This document shows positions 10,947 to 19,467 of a DNA stretch of 64,000 bases, in pieces. Location of the stretch: the NCBI RefSeq assembly GCF_014653695.1, contig NZ_BNAR01000003.1, positions 267,528 through 331,527 of the forward strand. The letters are read 5' to 3'. The DNA comes from Lentzea cavernae. Lineage in GTDB: Bacteria; Actinomycetota; Actinomycetes; Mycobacteriales; Pseudonocardiaceae. Every line of letters begins with the position of its first letter. Within the stretch, counting starts at the first letter, position 1. The translations under genes were made by a program, and so were the position numbers. The notes beneath the pieces are model-generated. The model did not search any database. It was not told where the DNA came from and saw only the letters and a program-made list of their open reading frames with translations.

Positions 10947-12884
10947 GTGGCCAACCCGGACCTCGCCCGCATCGTCGCGGAGCACGACGAGGAGATGCCG
11001 TCGCGTTCGCTCTCACCCAGGTGGGAGCGGACGCTGTGGATCGCCGGTCTGCTGATCGCGTTCCTGGTCCTCAAACAGGTGTTCTTCCCGTTCGCCAAAG
11101 GAAGCCAGTACTACCTGATCATCTTCCTGGCGGTGACGCTGCCGCTGGTGTTCCTCGCGTACGGCCGCGGGCACACACCGCCCTGGTGGGACTGGGTGCT
11201 GGCAGGCCTCGCGTTCGTCGTCGGCGCGTACCCGCTGTTCGGCGGCTACGACGAGTTCCTGAACCGCCAGGGTCAGCTCACGACGCTCGACGTGATCGCC
11301 GGTTCGGTGCTGCTGGTGCTGATCCTGGAGGCCTGCCGGCGCACGACCGGCTGGGTGCTCCCGGTGGTCTGCCTCGCGTTCATCGCCTACGCCTACTACG
11401 GCGGGTTCCTGCCGCCGTCGTGGTCGGTCTCGCACTCCGGCGTCGACTTCCCGCAGATCATCAACGGGTTCTTCAACGACGGCAGCGGGTTCTACGGCAC
11501 ACCGCTGGACGTGGCGGCGACCTACATCGTGCTGTTCACGATCTACGGCGCCGTGCTGAACGCGTTCGGTGCCGGCAAGTTCTTCGTCGACATCAGCTTC
11601 GCCGCGTTCCGGAAGTCGCGGACGGCTCCCGGCCGCACCGCCGCCACCGCCGGTTTCCTGCTCGGCACGGTGTCCGGATCCGGTACGGCGACGACCGTGT
11701 CGCTGGGCGCCGTGACGTGGCCGATGCTGCAGAAGGCCGGATACCCCAAGGAGAACGCGGGCGGGCTGCTCGCGGCGTCCGGCATCGGCGCGATCCTGTC
11801 GCCGCCCACGCTGGGCGCGGCGGCGTTCATCATCGCCGAGTACCTGGAGGTCTCGTACCTGTCGGTGCTGGTCTGGGCGATCATCCCGACGCTGCTCTAC
11901 TACCTGGGCATCGCGCTGGCCGTCGAAGCGGACGCGCGGCGTTTCGGGGCCAGGCCGGTCGACGTGGACGCGCCTCGCTTCTTCGACGTGCTGAAGCTCG
12001 GCTGGTACCACTTCCTGTCGCTCGGGATCATCATCGTCTTCCTGGCGCTGGACATCCCGGTCTACAAGGCCGTCGTGTACGCGACGGGCGTGGCCGCGCT
12101 GTTCGCGTTGATCAACCACCGGCGTGAGTGGCTGCGGCTGATCGCGGACGCGCTGTCCGTCGGCGTGCGCTCGGCGTTCCCGGTGATCGCGGTGTGCGCG
12201 GCGGCCGGCGTGGTGACCTCGACGATCACGAAGACCGGGCTGGGGCAAGCGCTTGCGGGGTCGTTGGTGGACCTCGCCTCGCTGCTGACGTCCGAACCCG
12301 TCGTGGTGCTGATGCTGACGGCGGTCCTCGCGGCCGTGGCGGTGTCGGTGCTCGGGCTCGCGGTGCCGGTGACGGCGTCGTTCATCATCTCGTGGGTCGT
12401 GATCGGGCCGGCGTTGATCACGCTGGGCGTCGAGCCGGCCGAGACCGCGATGTTCATCTTCTACTACGCGGTGCTGTCCGAGGTGACTCCGCCCACGGCC
12501 CTCGCGGCCGTCGCGGCGGCGGCGCTGACCGGCGGCGACGTGATGAAGACCATGTGGCAGACGTGGAAGTACACGCTGCCCGCGTTCCTCGTGCCGCTGG
12601 CGTTCGTGCTGACCGACGCCGGTTCCGCACTGCTGCTGCGCGGGCCGTTGCTGGACTCGGTGTGGGCGTTCGGGGCGTCCGCCCTGGGAGTCGCCGCTCT
12701 CGCCGTGCTGACGGGCGGCTGGTTGTTCGGTCCCGCGCGCTGGCCGGAACGGGCCCTGTGCGCGGTGGCCGCGTTGTTCCTGCTCTACCTGCAGCCGTTG
12801 ACGATCGCCATCGGGGCCGGATTCCTCGTGGTGGCCGTGGCGGTACACCTGGTGACCCGTGGGAGGGTTCGTGAAGCTGCATAA
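10947..12884 (+). CDS. TRAP transporter fused permease (4TM/12TM)
   Basis: This 645-residue membrane protein has roughly 16-18 hydrophobic segments. It fits the fused small and large TRAP permease subunits that pair with TAXI-type binding proteins. Conserved stretches include GTVSGSGTATTVSLGAVTWP, GLLAASGIGAILSPPTLGAA and, in the second half, FYYAVLSEVTPPTALA. It would import a carboxylate-like solute driven by an ion gradient; the substrate is unknown. The 3' end overlaps the start of the binding-protein gene, forming a two-gene operon. The protein starts at GTG 10947. Confidence 0.92.
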   Translation: MANPDLARIVAEHDEEMPSRSLSPRWERTLWIAGLLIAFLVLKQVFFPFAKGSQYYLIIFLAVTLPLVFLAYGRGHTPPWWDWVLAGLAFVVGAYPLFGGYDEFLNRQGQLTTLDVIAGSVLLVLILEACRRTTGWVLPVVCLAFIAYAYYGGFLPPSWSVSHSGVDFPQIINGFFNDGSGFYGTPLDVAATYIVLFTIYGAVLNAFGAGKFFVDISFAAFRKSRTAPGRTAATAGFLLGTVSGSGTATTVSLGAVTWPMLQKAGYPKENAGGLLAASGIGAILSPPTLGAAAFIIAEYLEVSYLSVLVWAIIPTLLYYLGIALAVEADARRFGARPVDVDAPRFFDVLKLGWYHFLSLGIIIVFLALDIPVYKAVVYATGVAALFALINHRREWLRLIADALSVGVRSAFPVIAVCAAAGVVTSTITKTGLGQALAGSLVDLASLLTSEPVVVLMLTAVLAAVAVSVLGLAVPVTASFIISWVVIGPALITLGVEPAETAMFIFYYAVLSEVTPPTALAAVAAAALTGGDVMKTMWQTWKYTLPAFLVPLAFVLTDAGSALLLRGPLLDSVWAFGASALGVAALAVLTGGWLFGPARWPERALCAVAALFLLYLQPLTIAIGAGFLVVAVAVHLVTRGRVREAA

Positions 12885-13851
12885 GTACGCGATCGGTGCG
12901 ATCGCTTTGGCGCTCGTGGTGTCCGGGTGTGGTGGCAAGCGCACACCCACCACTCCCGACGCCGGCGGCTCTCAAGCGTCCTGCGAGGCGTCCGACGGCC
13001 GGATCACGATCGCGACCGGCAACTCCGGTGGCGTGTACTTCGTGGTCGGCGGCGGCCTCGCGAAGCTGATCTCCGACAACTCGAAGCTGAAGGCGTCGTC
13101 CGCCGAGACCGGCGCGTCGGTGCAGAACATCCAGCAGCTCGTCGCCGGCACGTACGACATCGCGTTCTCGCTGGCGGACACCGCCGCGGACGCCGTCAAC
13201 GGCACGGGCGCGTTCAACGGCAAGAAGGAGAAGATCGCGGCGCTGACGCGGATCTACCCGAACTACACGCAGGTGCTCGTCCGGGCGGACTCCGGCATCA
13301 ACTCCGTGGCGGACATGAAGGGCAAGCGGATCTCGACCGGCTCGCCGAAGTCCGGCACCGAGGTCATCGCGGGACGCCTGCTGAAGACGGCGGGTCTCAA
13401 CATCGACTCCGACGTGCAGGCGCAGCGCCTCGACCTGACCAAGACCGCGGACGGCATGAAGGACGGCAGCATCGACGGCCTGATCTGGTCGGGCGGGCTG
13501 CCGACGCCGCAGATCACCGACATCACGACGTCGCTGAAGGACCGGGTCAAGTTCATCGACATCACCCCGCAGCTGCCGGAGATGAAGAAGATCAGCCCTG
13601 TGTACGACACGGCGCCGATCCCGGCGGCGACCTACGGGGTCGCCGAGGTTCCCACGATCGTGGTGCCGAACCTGCTGCTCGTCCGCGAGGACTTCGCCGC
13701 CAACAACGCCTGCGCCGTCACCAAGCTGATCTTCGACAAGAAGGCTGACCTGGAGAAGGTCCACCCGGCCGTGAAGGACATCGCGAAGGACAAGGCGTCG
13801 GCCTCCGACCCCGTTCCGCTGCACCCTGGGGCGAAGCAGGCGCTGGGCTGA
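12871..13851 (+). CDS. TAXI-family TRAP solute-binding lipoprotein
   Basis: The product has 326 residues, with a lipoprotein signal ending LVVSGCGG. The mature part begins with RITIATGNSGGVYFVVGGG, the TAXI-family hallmark, followed by SSAETGASVQNIQQL and GSPKSGTEVIAGRLL. It presents substrate to the fused permease encoded just upstream. I chose GTG 12871, which follows GGGAGGG; GTG 12859 is in frame but precedes that element. A run of Asp/Ile residues (ITDITTSLKDRVKFIDI) matches the second lobe of the family. Confidence 0.93.
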   Translation: MKLHKYAIGAIALALVVSGCGGKRTPTTPDAGGSQASCEASDGRITIATGNSGGVYFVVGGGLAKLISDNSKLKASSAETGASVQNIQQLVAGTYDIAFSLADTAADAVNGTGAFNGKKEKIAALTRIYPNYTQVLVRADSGINSVADMKGKRISTGSPKSGTEVIAGRLLKTAGLNIDSDVQAQRLDLTKTADGMKDGSIDGLIWSGGLPTPQITDITTSLKDRVKFIDITPQLPEMKKISPVYDTAPIPAATYGVAEVPTIVVPNLLLVREDFAANNACAVTKLIFDKKADLEKVHPAVKDIAKDKASASDPVPLHPGAKQALG

Positions 13852-13867
13852 ACTACTGTGAGGCCTC

Positions 13868-15124
13868 GTGCGCGTCCTGGTCATCGGGTCTGGAGCCCGT
13901 GAGCATGCCCTTGTCCTCGCGTTGTCGCGCGACCCGCAGCTGACTGCTTTGGCGTGCGCGCCGGGCAACGCAGGCATCGCGGGCCACTCCGAGATCTACG
14001 GCGTCGACGTCGCCGATGCCTCGGCGGTCGCCGCTCTCGCGAAGGAGTGGAAGGCCGATCTCGTCGTCATCGGCCCCGAACAACCTCTGGTGGTCGGGGC
14101 CGCTGACGCGGTCCGCGCCCTCGGCATCCCGTGCTTCGGCCCGTCCCGCGAGGCGGCCTGCATCGAGGGGTCCAAGGCGTTCGCCAAGGACGTCATGAAC
14201 GCCGCGGGGGTGCCGACCGCGCACAGCGAGGTCGTGGACAACCCGGCCCGTCTGGACGCCGCCCTGGCCCGCTTCGGCCCGACGTGGGTCGTGAAGGACG
14301 ACGGCTTGGCCGCGGGCAAGGGCGTGGTCGTCACGGCCGACCTGGCTCTTGCTCGTGCGCACGCCATGACGTTGCTCGACGGCGGCCACCCGGTGCTGCT
14401 GGAGTCGTTCCTGGACGGACCCGAGGTGTCGCTGTTCTGCGTCACCGACGGCGTGTCCGTGGTGCCGCTGATCCCGGCGCAGGACTTCAAGCGCGTGGGC
14501 GACGGAGACGCAGGCCCCAACACCGGCGGCATGGGCGCCTACGCGCCGCTGCCGTGGGCGCCGGAGGGCCTGGTGTCCGAGATCGTGGAGCGCTGCGTGC
14601 AGCCCGTCGTCGACGAGCTGCGCGCCCGCGAGACGCCGTTCGTCGGCCTGCTCTACGCGGGCCTGGCGCTGACGTCCGACGGCGTGCAGGTGATCGAGTT
14701 CAACTGCCGCTTCGGCGACCCGGAGACGCAGTCGGTCCTCGCGCTGCTGAAGTCGCCGATCTCGTCGCTGTTCCTGGCCGCGGCCAACGGGACGCTTTCG
14801 GAGCTTCCTGCTCTGGAGTGGGAGAACGGCTACGCCGTGACGGTCGTGCTCGCGGCCGAGGGCTACCCGAACCGTCCGCGCACCGGTGACGTGATCACCG
14901 GCTCCGAGGCGGACGGCGTCCTGCACGCCGGCACGCGCCGCCGTGAGGACGGCGCCGTGGTCTCGGCGGGCGGCCGCGTGCTGTCGGTCGTGGGCACCGG
15001 CAAGTCGTTGTCGAAGGCCCGCGACCGCGCCTACAAGCGCGTCGCGGACATCCACCTCACCGGCTCGCACCACCGTTCGGACATCGCCGCGAAGGCCATC
15101 GACGGGAAGATCACGCTGCCGTGA
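13868..15124 (+). CDS. purD: Phosphoribosylamine-glycine ligase (GARS)
   Basis: PurD makes glycinamide ribonucleotide with ATP, the second step of purine synthesis. The 418 residues open with [17 protein letters not shown], and the ATP-grasp region includes [29 protein letters not shown] and [12 protein letters not shown]. It starts at GTG 13868, 16 bp after the TRAP binding protein, and ends on a GTGA overlap with the next gene, so the ADP-ribosylglycohydrolase is co-translated with it. Length and motifs are complete. Confidence 0.97.
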   Translation: MRVLVIGSGAREHALVLALSRDPQLTALACAPGNAGIAGHSEIYGVDVADASAVAALAKEWKADLVVIGPEQPLVVGAADAVRALGIPCFGPSREAACIEGSKAFAKDVMNAAGVPTAHSEVVDNPARLDAALARFGPTWVVKDDGLAAGKGVVVTADLALARAHAMTLLDGGHPVLLESFLDGPEVSLFCVTDGVSVVPLIPAQDFKRVGDGDAGPNTGGMGAYAPLPWAPEGLVSEIVERCVQPVVDELRARETPFVGLLYAGLALTSDGVQVIEFNCRFGDPETQSVLALLKSPISSLFLAAANGTLSELPALEWENGYAVTVVLAAEGYPNRPRTGDVITGSEADGVLHAGTRRREDGAVVSAGGRVLSVVGTGKSLSKARDRAYKRVADIHLTGSHHRSDIAAKAIDGKITLP

Positions 15125-16029
15125 GCCTCCTCGGGTGTGTGCTGGGCGGGGCCGTGGGCGACGGTCTGGGCGCGCCGATCGAGTTCTCGTCGATCGACAA
15201 CATCCGCCGCCTTTACGGTCCCAGCGGCGTGGTCGACCTCCCTTCGCTGGAGATCACCGACGACACCCAGATGGTGCTGTTCACGCTCGAAGGTCTTTTG
15301 CTGGCAAGGCAACACGGCGTGGACCCGCTGCTGACCGTGCGGGCCGCCTACGCGCGCTGGCTGCACACGCAGGGCGGCCCTCCGGTCGCAGACGACGGCT
15401 GGCTGATGGCGGACCAGCGCCTGCACTCACGACGTGCGCCGGGCCACACGTGCATCACCGCGTTGAAGCACAACGAGAAGAACAACTCGAAGGGCTGCGG
15501 CGGCGTGATGCGCGCCGCCCCCGTCGCCGTCTGGTCCTCCGACGTGCGCGAGGTCTTCGAGCTGGCCGTCGGCACGGCCAAGATGACGCACCACCACCCG
15601 AGCGGCTACCTGTCAGCAGGAGCCCTCGCCGCGATCGTGCACGCGTTGCTGGTCGGCACGGACCTGGTCGCGGCAGTGGGCATCGCCCGAGCCGAACTGA
15701 TCCGCTGGGACGGCCACGAGGAGCAGACCTCGTTGCTGGACAAGGTGATGGGCCTCGGCCCGCTCACCCCGGAGGAGATCGAGTCCGAACTGGGCGGCGG
15801 CTGGGTGGGCGAGGAGGCCCTCGCCATCGGCCTGCACGCCGCCCTGGTGGCACCCGACTTCGCCTCGGCGCTGCGGCTGGCCGTCAACCACTCCGGCGAC
15901 AGCGACTCGACGGGCTCGATCTGCGGCAACATCCTGGGCGCCCGAGACGGCGTCGCCGTGATCCCCGACTCCTGGCTCTCCGTCCTGGAACTGCGAGACG
16001 TGATGGAACGCCTCGTCCTCAGCTGGTGA
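15121..16029 (+). CDS. ADP-ribosylglycohydrolase family protein
   Basis: This 302-residue enzyme is of the ARH/DraG type, which removes ADP-ribose from proteins or cleaves related N-glycosidic bonds. Metal-binding signatures are seen at both ends: [15 protein letters not shown] near residue 45 and [15 protein letters not shown] near residue 260, plus [10 protein letters not shown] in the middle. It begins at GTG 15121 inside the purD stop codon, which is tight coupling to a purine gene and a reproducible hint of co-regulation rather than proof of a shared pathway. The 3' end overlaps the convergent AraC gene by 11 bp. Confidence 0.92.
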   Translation: MSLLGCVLGGAVGDGLGAPIEFSSIDNIRRLYGPSGVVDLPSLEITDDTQMVLFTLEGLLLARQHGVDPLLTVRAAYARWLHTQGGPPVADDGWLMADQRLHSRRAPGHTCITALKHNEKNNSKGCGGVMRAAPVAVWSSDVREVFELAVGTAKMTHHHPSGYLSAGALAAIVHALLVGTDLVAAVGIARAELIRWDGHEEQTSLLDKVMGLGPLTPEEIESELGGGWVGEEALAIGLHAALVAPDFASALRLAVNHSGDSDSTGSICGNILGARDGVAVIPDSWLSVLELRDVMERLVLSW

Positions 16030-16867
16030 CGGGAATCCACAACTCCGCGGTGGCCCGATCGCCGTTGATCTGCGTCCGCAACATCGACGGCCCCTCGGCA
16101 CTCTCGTAGCTGTTGGACGGGAACCACTGCGTGTACACGTCACGCCACATGTACTGAATGGTCTCGGGATAAGGCCCCTCAGCCGTGAACACCGCCCACG
16201 TCCCCGCAGGAATCGCGAGCGTCTCCATGTCCTCAGGCGCCTCCTTGCTGGTCACCACTCCCTGGAAGTAGTCGAGCATCGCGCCCTCCTCGACCCCTTC
16301 CTGGTTGAACGTGAGCGCCAACATCCCCTGCGGCTCCCCATCGCTGAGGGCCTTCATCCGCTCCAGCGCGGGCATCCCGATGCCCTTGACGAACTCGACG
16401 ATCGCGGGATTCATCCCGAGGTGCACCAACGGCACCCGCGTCCCCCGCCCCACGACGTGGAACGCGTCTTTCTCGACAACCCGGTACTCCATGCTCGTAC
16501 TCCCCTCCACAACCAGTCTGAACGTGAGAATCTGCTGCGACTGCAACGCCTTCTTCGTGGCCCGCGCCTCCTGAGGCCCAACCCCGTGCATGGCCTTGAA
16601 GGCCCTCGCGAAGGCCTCGTTGGAGCCGTAACCCCACTTGACGGCAATGTCGAGCAACGAACTCTGTCCACTGAGGACCTCGCTCGCCGCCTTCGTCAGC
16701 CGCCGGCGCCGGACGTACTCGCTCAGCGGAATCCCCGCCAGCGCGCTGAACATCCTTCTCAGGTGGTACTCGCTGGTGCCCGCGATGCGGGCGAGCACCT
16801 TGACGTCCACCTCGCGTTCGAGGTCGTCCTCGATGCGGGCCATGGCCTCGTTGAGTCGTTCCAGCAC
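16019..16867 (-). CDS. AraC-family regulator with GyrI-like effector domain
   Basis: The product has 282 residues. The first ~105 form an AraC/XylS DNA-binding domain with two helix-turn-helices (VLARIAGTSEYHLRRMFSAL and AVKWGYGSNEAFARAFKAM). Residues ~125-282 are a GyrI-like/SOUL-type small-molecule-binding domain with the typical ending AELWIPV. Such proteins (Rob/SoxS-like, BmrR-like sensors) often respond to hydrophobic or cationic compounds; the target here is unknown. It starts at GTG 16867, with a weak ribosome-binding site. Confidence 0.9.
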   Translation of the reverse strand: MLERLNEAMARIEDDLEREVDVKVLARIAGTSEYHLRRMFSALAGIPLSEYVRRRRLTKAASEVLSGQSSLLDIAVKWGYGSNEAFARAFKAMHGVGPQEARATKKALQSQQILTFRLVVEGSTSMEYRVVEKDAFHVVGRGTRVPLVHLGMNPAIVEFVKGIGMPALERMKALSDGEPQGMLALTFNQEGVEEGAMLDYFQGVVTSKEAPEDMETLAIPAGTWAVFTAEGPYPETIQYMWRDVYTQWFPSNSYESAEGPSMLRTQINGDRATAELWIPVTS

Positions 16868-16916
16868 GTGGATGACGCTATGGGGCTCGGCCCGTTCTCA
16901 CCCGACTAGCTGTGCC

Positions 16917-18209
16917 CTATCCGATCGCCTTCCGGACGTCGTCCGCGATCTTCTGGGCGATCGGCGTGAAGGCCACGACCTGGGCCTTGGGCTCGTCGGG
17001 CGCCCAGTCGCCGTAGCCGGTGAGCCGCACCTGCGTGCGCCCGGCCACGAAGGAGAGGGTCGGCGAGTCGCCCACCAGGAAACTGCAGGCAGCGAAGTCA
17101 CCGATCTTCTCCGAACTCATCACGGCCTCACCCGTGACCTTGCGCGACGGCGAGTCCGGGTTGCAGTCCTGAGCGTCCTCGATCGCCATCCCGGCGTCGC
17201 GGTACGTCCTGAGAGCGATCTTCAAAGCCTTGCCCTGGCTCCTCTGCCCCGCGCTGAACCACTCCGGCGACAACCGCCTGCACTCCTGCGGGCTCGAGTA
17301 GAAGACGGCGTCCCCGAACCTGTCGAACGTCTCCCGCTCGTAGAAGTCCGCCTCGACCACCCCGGAGTCCTTGCCGTTCGTGAACTCCTGGAAGCGCTGA
17401 CTGCTCAAGACATCGCAAGCGTTCGGCACACTCCCGTACCGCCCCGTGTGCACGTGCGTCGTCCTGCCCTGCGCACCCTTCGCGAGGTTCGCCGCGACAC
17501 CCTCCAACAACTTCATGAACGTCGCCTTGGGATCCGTGATCTCCTTGACGTTGCTCATGCGCGACGCCCCCAGATTCACCTCGGCCCTGCCGTCCGCACT
17601 GAGAAGGCTCGCGTCGAAGCTGTCCGCCTTGAGCCCCTGCCTGACGAACCCCTTGAGCCCGGCCGCGGTCACCGGGGTGTCCTCCTTGCCCTGGTAACCG
17701 GCCGACTCCATGCCGTTGAACGGCGACTGCCTCACGGACAGCGTGAAGCGCTCGATCCCACCCTCCGCCATCGACTCGTAGAGGCACGTGGAGATCGCGT
17801 CGCTCTCGTCCTTGACCGTCGCATCGGCCACCGGCACCGACCGCGGCACGTAGGTCTGGCTGTGCCAGCCGTGAGCGGCGTCCCGGAAGCCGACCTCCTC
17901 GAGCAGCGCGGCCGGCATCACCGTGCAGGCGTCGACCACCGCCACGTCGCCGTACCTGACCACTTCAGGCTCAGTCCTCTGCGCGATCACGCTCGCGTCG
18001 GCGGCCTCAGGCTCAGGAGCTTTGGACTCGCCACCACTCCTGACCAAGATCGTCGCGGCGACGCCCCCACCGACCAGCAGCACCGCCGCGATCAGAGCGA
18101 CGACGATCAGCCCGGTGCGCCTTTTCCCCGGCGGCTGCTGCGGTTGGTGCTGAAACGGATAGGGCTGCGGATACGGGTGTGGCGGGTAAGGCTGTTGTGG
18201 GCCGTGCAC
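16917..18209 (-). CDS. Membrane-anchored protein with DUF3558-like extracellular modules
   Basis: The product has 430 residues. The N-terminus is rich in Pro, Tyr, His and Gln (YPPHPYPQPYPFQHQPQQPP), then comes one membrane helix (GLIVVALIAAVLLVGGGVA) and a large extracellular part. That part contains two Cys-bearing stretches resembling the start of DUF3558 lipoproteins (VVDACTVMPAALLEEVG near residue 110; NACDVLSSQRFQEF near residue 265) with matching distal cysteines (TCLYES, FAACSFLVGD). It is divergent from the ESX-type cassette that contains a true DUF3558 lipoprotein, so a link to that module is plausible. I chose GTG 18209, behind GGGGGAA, over a longer upstream frame. The function is unknown. 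Confidence 0.75.
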   Translation of the reverse strand: MHGPQQPYPPHPYPQPYPFQHQPQQPPGKRRTGLIVVALIAAVLLVGGGVAATILVRSGGESKAPEPEAADASVIAQRTEPEVVRYGDVAVVDACTVMPAALLEEVGFRDAAHGWHSQTYVPRSVPVADATVKDESDAISTCLYESMAEGGIERFTLSVRQSPFNGMESAGYQGKEDTPVTAAGLKGFVRQGLKADSFDASLLSADGRAEVNLGASRMSNVKEITDPKATFMKLLEGVAANLAKGAQGRTTHVHTGRYGSVPNACDVLSSQRFQEFTNGKDSGVVEADFYERETFDRFGDAVFYSSPQECRRLSPEWFSAGQRSQGKALKIALRTYRDAGMAIEDAQDCNPDSPSRKVTGEAVMSSEKIGDFAACSFLVGDSPTLSFVAGRTQVRLTGYGDWAPDEPKAQVVAFTPIAQKIADDVRKAIG

Positions 18210-18358
18210 TGATTCCCCCAGGTGGTCGCGTGCGTTCCTCCCCCAACTCGCGGAAGCTACCGGAATCGCGGCAGGTCGCCAGTGGAAACGGGACGCAGGG
18301 TGACGTGGAACCAACGAGGGGTGGTCTTCGTCCAACTACAGGTACGTCTTACGTGGGC

Positions 18359-18396
18359 GTTGGTAGCCTGCGAAGCGGGACCGAACCGTTACCAAC
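18359..18396. promoter_or_regulatory. Inverted repeat in the cassette 1 promoter region
   Basis: GTTGGTA (18359-18365) and its exact complement TACCAAC (18390-18396) lie 24 bases apart. They are in the 203-bp divergent region between the DUF3558-like membrane protein and the first cassette gene, about 17 bases before its GTG. It is a candidate operator or leader hairpin; nothing else in this gap is recognised. Confidence 0.35.
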
Positions 18397-18412
18397 CGTA
18401 CGGGGGTAGGAC

Positions 18413-18865
18413 GTGACACAGGAGAGCGCGGGGGCGGGTGCCGCTCTCGGTGCCGTCGCGGGTGTGGCCGGCGGCGCGGTGGCTGGAGCTGCGATGGCGT
18501 TCAAGGCCGCGTCGTCGATGATGGACAGGCTGACCGCGGGTCCGTCGACTCAGCAGTTCAGCGTGAACAAGGACACCGTCCTAAAAGCCGGCAAGGTCGT
18601 CCACGACCAGCTCGAGCTGTTGGAGAAGGCGTACAGGCTCAACGTTCCCAAGCTGCGGATTCCGGGAAGTGACGACAAAGTCTCCGAAGACGTCGTCAAG
18701 GCGTGGAACGACAGGCTCGTCTTCCACAACGACTCCTACGCGAACCGGATCACCCTGTACTTGGAGAAGCTGCAGAACCTCGCCGACCAGTTGAAGTCCT
18801 CGGCAGAGCAGTACGGATACACCGAGGACGAGGTCAAGGCCGTGTTCAGCAAGTCGAAAGAGTGA
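18413..18865 (+). CDS. PE-like helical ESX-type protein
   Basis: The product has 150 residues. The N-terminus is Gly/Ala-rich (residues 5-30), then come two long amphipathic helices separated near residue 88 and a C-terminal YGYTEDE that satisfies the YxxxE type VII export signature. The protein resembles the small helical partner of PE/PPE-type pairs rather than a canonical WXG100, as no WxG is visible. It is the first gene of a four-gene run (this gene, DUF3558 lipoprotein, PPE-like, EspG), with 2-9 bp gaps. It starts at GTG 18413 after GGGGGTAGG. The functional role is inferred from context. Confidence 0.7.
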   Translation: MTQESAGAGAALGAVAGVAGGAVAGAAMAFKAASSMMDRLTAGPSTQQFSVNKDTVLKAGKVVHDQLELLEKAYRLNVPKLRIPGSDDKVSEDVVKAWNDRLVFHNDSYANRITLYLEKLQNLADQLKSSAEQYGYTEDEVKAVFSKSKE

Positions 18866-18867
18866 CA

Positions 18868-19458
18868 ATGCGATTTCTCAAGTTCGCAGTCGCGGTTTTC
18901 GCCGTGGCCGCTGTTTCGGCTTGCACGACCAGCGGGGAAAAGGGAAATCCCACTCCCGCTCCGCAGTCGAGCAGCTCGTCCGGCAACGATTCGGGGACCA
19001 CCTTGCCCGAGCGTCCGCAGGCTCTCAAGCTGGACTCGGTGGACACGTGCAAGCTGCTCACGGCGGACCAGATGAAACAGATCAGCGTTGTTTCGGCTGA
19101 TCCCGTCAACCTGGCGTTGGTGGCCGGCAAGGAGTCGCCGAGCTGTGACTTCGGCAGCGATGGTGGCTTCGGCTACCAGGTCGGCGCCGTGACCCACAAC
19201 GGCGTTTCGTACTGGCAGCGCGGTGGCGGCAACGTCGACACGAAATCGATCAAAGTCGGCGATTTCGGCGCGGTGCAGATCACGCTCAAGGGTGGTACCG
19301 GGTTCGACTGTTCGGTGGCGATCGACGTCGCTGACGGTCAGCAGCTGATGGTCAGCTACATCCCGACCACCACGAAGGAGAAGGACCAGTCCGTCCTGTG
19401 CGGGAAGGCCGAGAAGGCCGCTGGTCTCGCGCTCTCGACGCTCAAGACAGTGAAGTGA
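18868..19458 (+). CDS. DUF3558-type lipoprotein
   Basis: The product has 196 residues with a lipobox signal (AVAAVSACTTSG), a Ser/Pro/Gly-rich linker to about residue 50, then SVDTCKLLTADQMKQI and a partner cysteine in SPSCDFG, which together match the DUF3558 family. A second Cys pair lies in FDCSVAID and SVLCGKAEK. It is anchored outside the membrane. It is embedded between the PE-like and PPE-like genes, two bases after the former. A paralogous lipoprotein accompanies the second cassette at 54 kb, which supports a role with the ESX-type substrates. The biochemical function is unknown. Confidence 0.85.
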   Translation: MRFLKFAVAVFAVAAVSACTTSGEKGNPTPAPQSSSSSGNDSGTTLPERPQALKLDSVDTCKLLTADQMKQISVVSADPVNLALVAGKESPSCDFGSDGGFGYQVGAVTHNGVSYWQRGGGNVDTKSIKVGDFGAVQITLKGGTGFDCSVAIDVADGQQLMVSYIPTTTKEKDQSVLCGKAEKAAGLALSTLKTVK

Positions 19459-19467
19459 GGGGGAGCC

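Noticed and set aside
11013..12953. 646-codon open frame opposite the TRAP permease
   Set aside because: It is Arg/Gln/His-rich, which is typical of the antisense of a hydrophobic membrane-protein gene.
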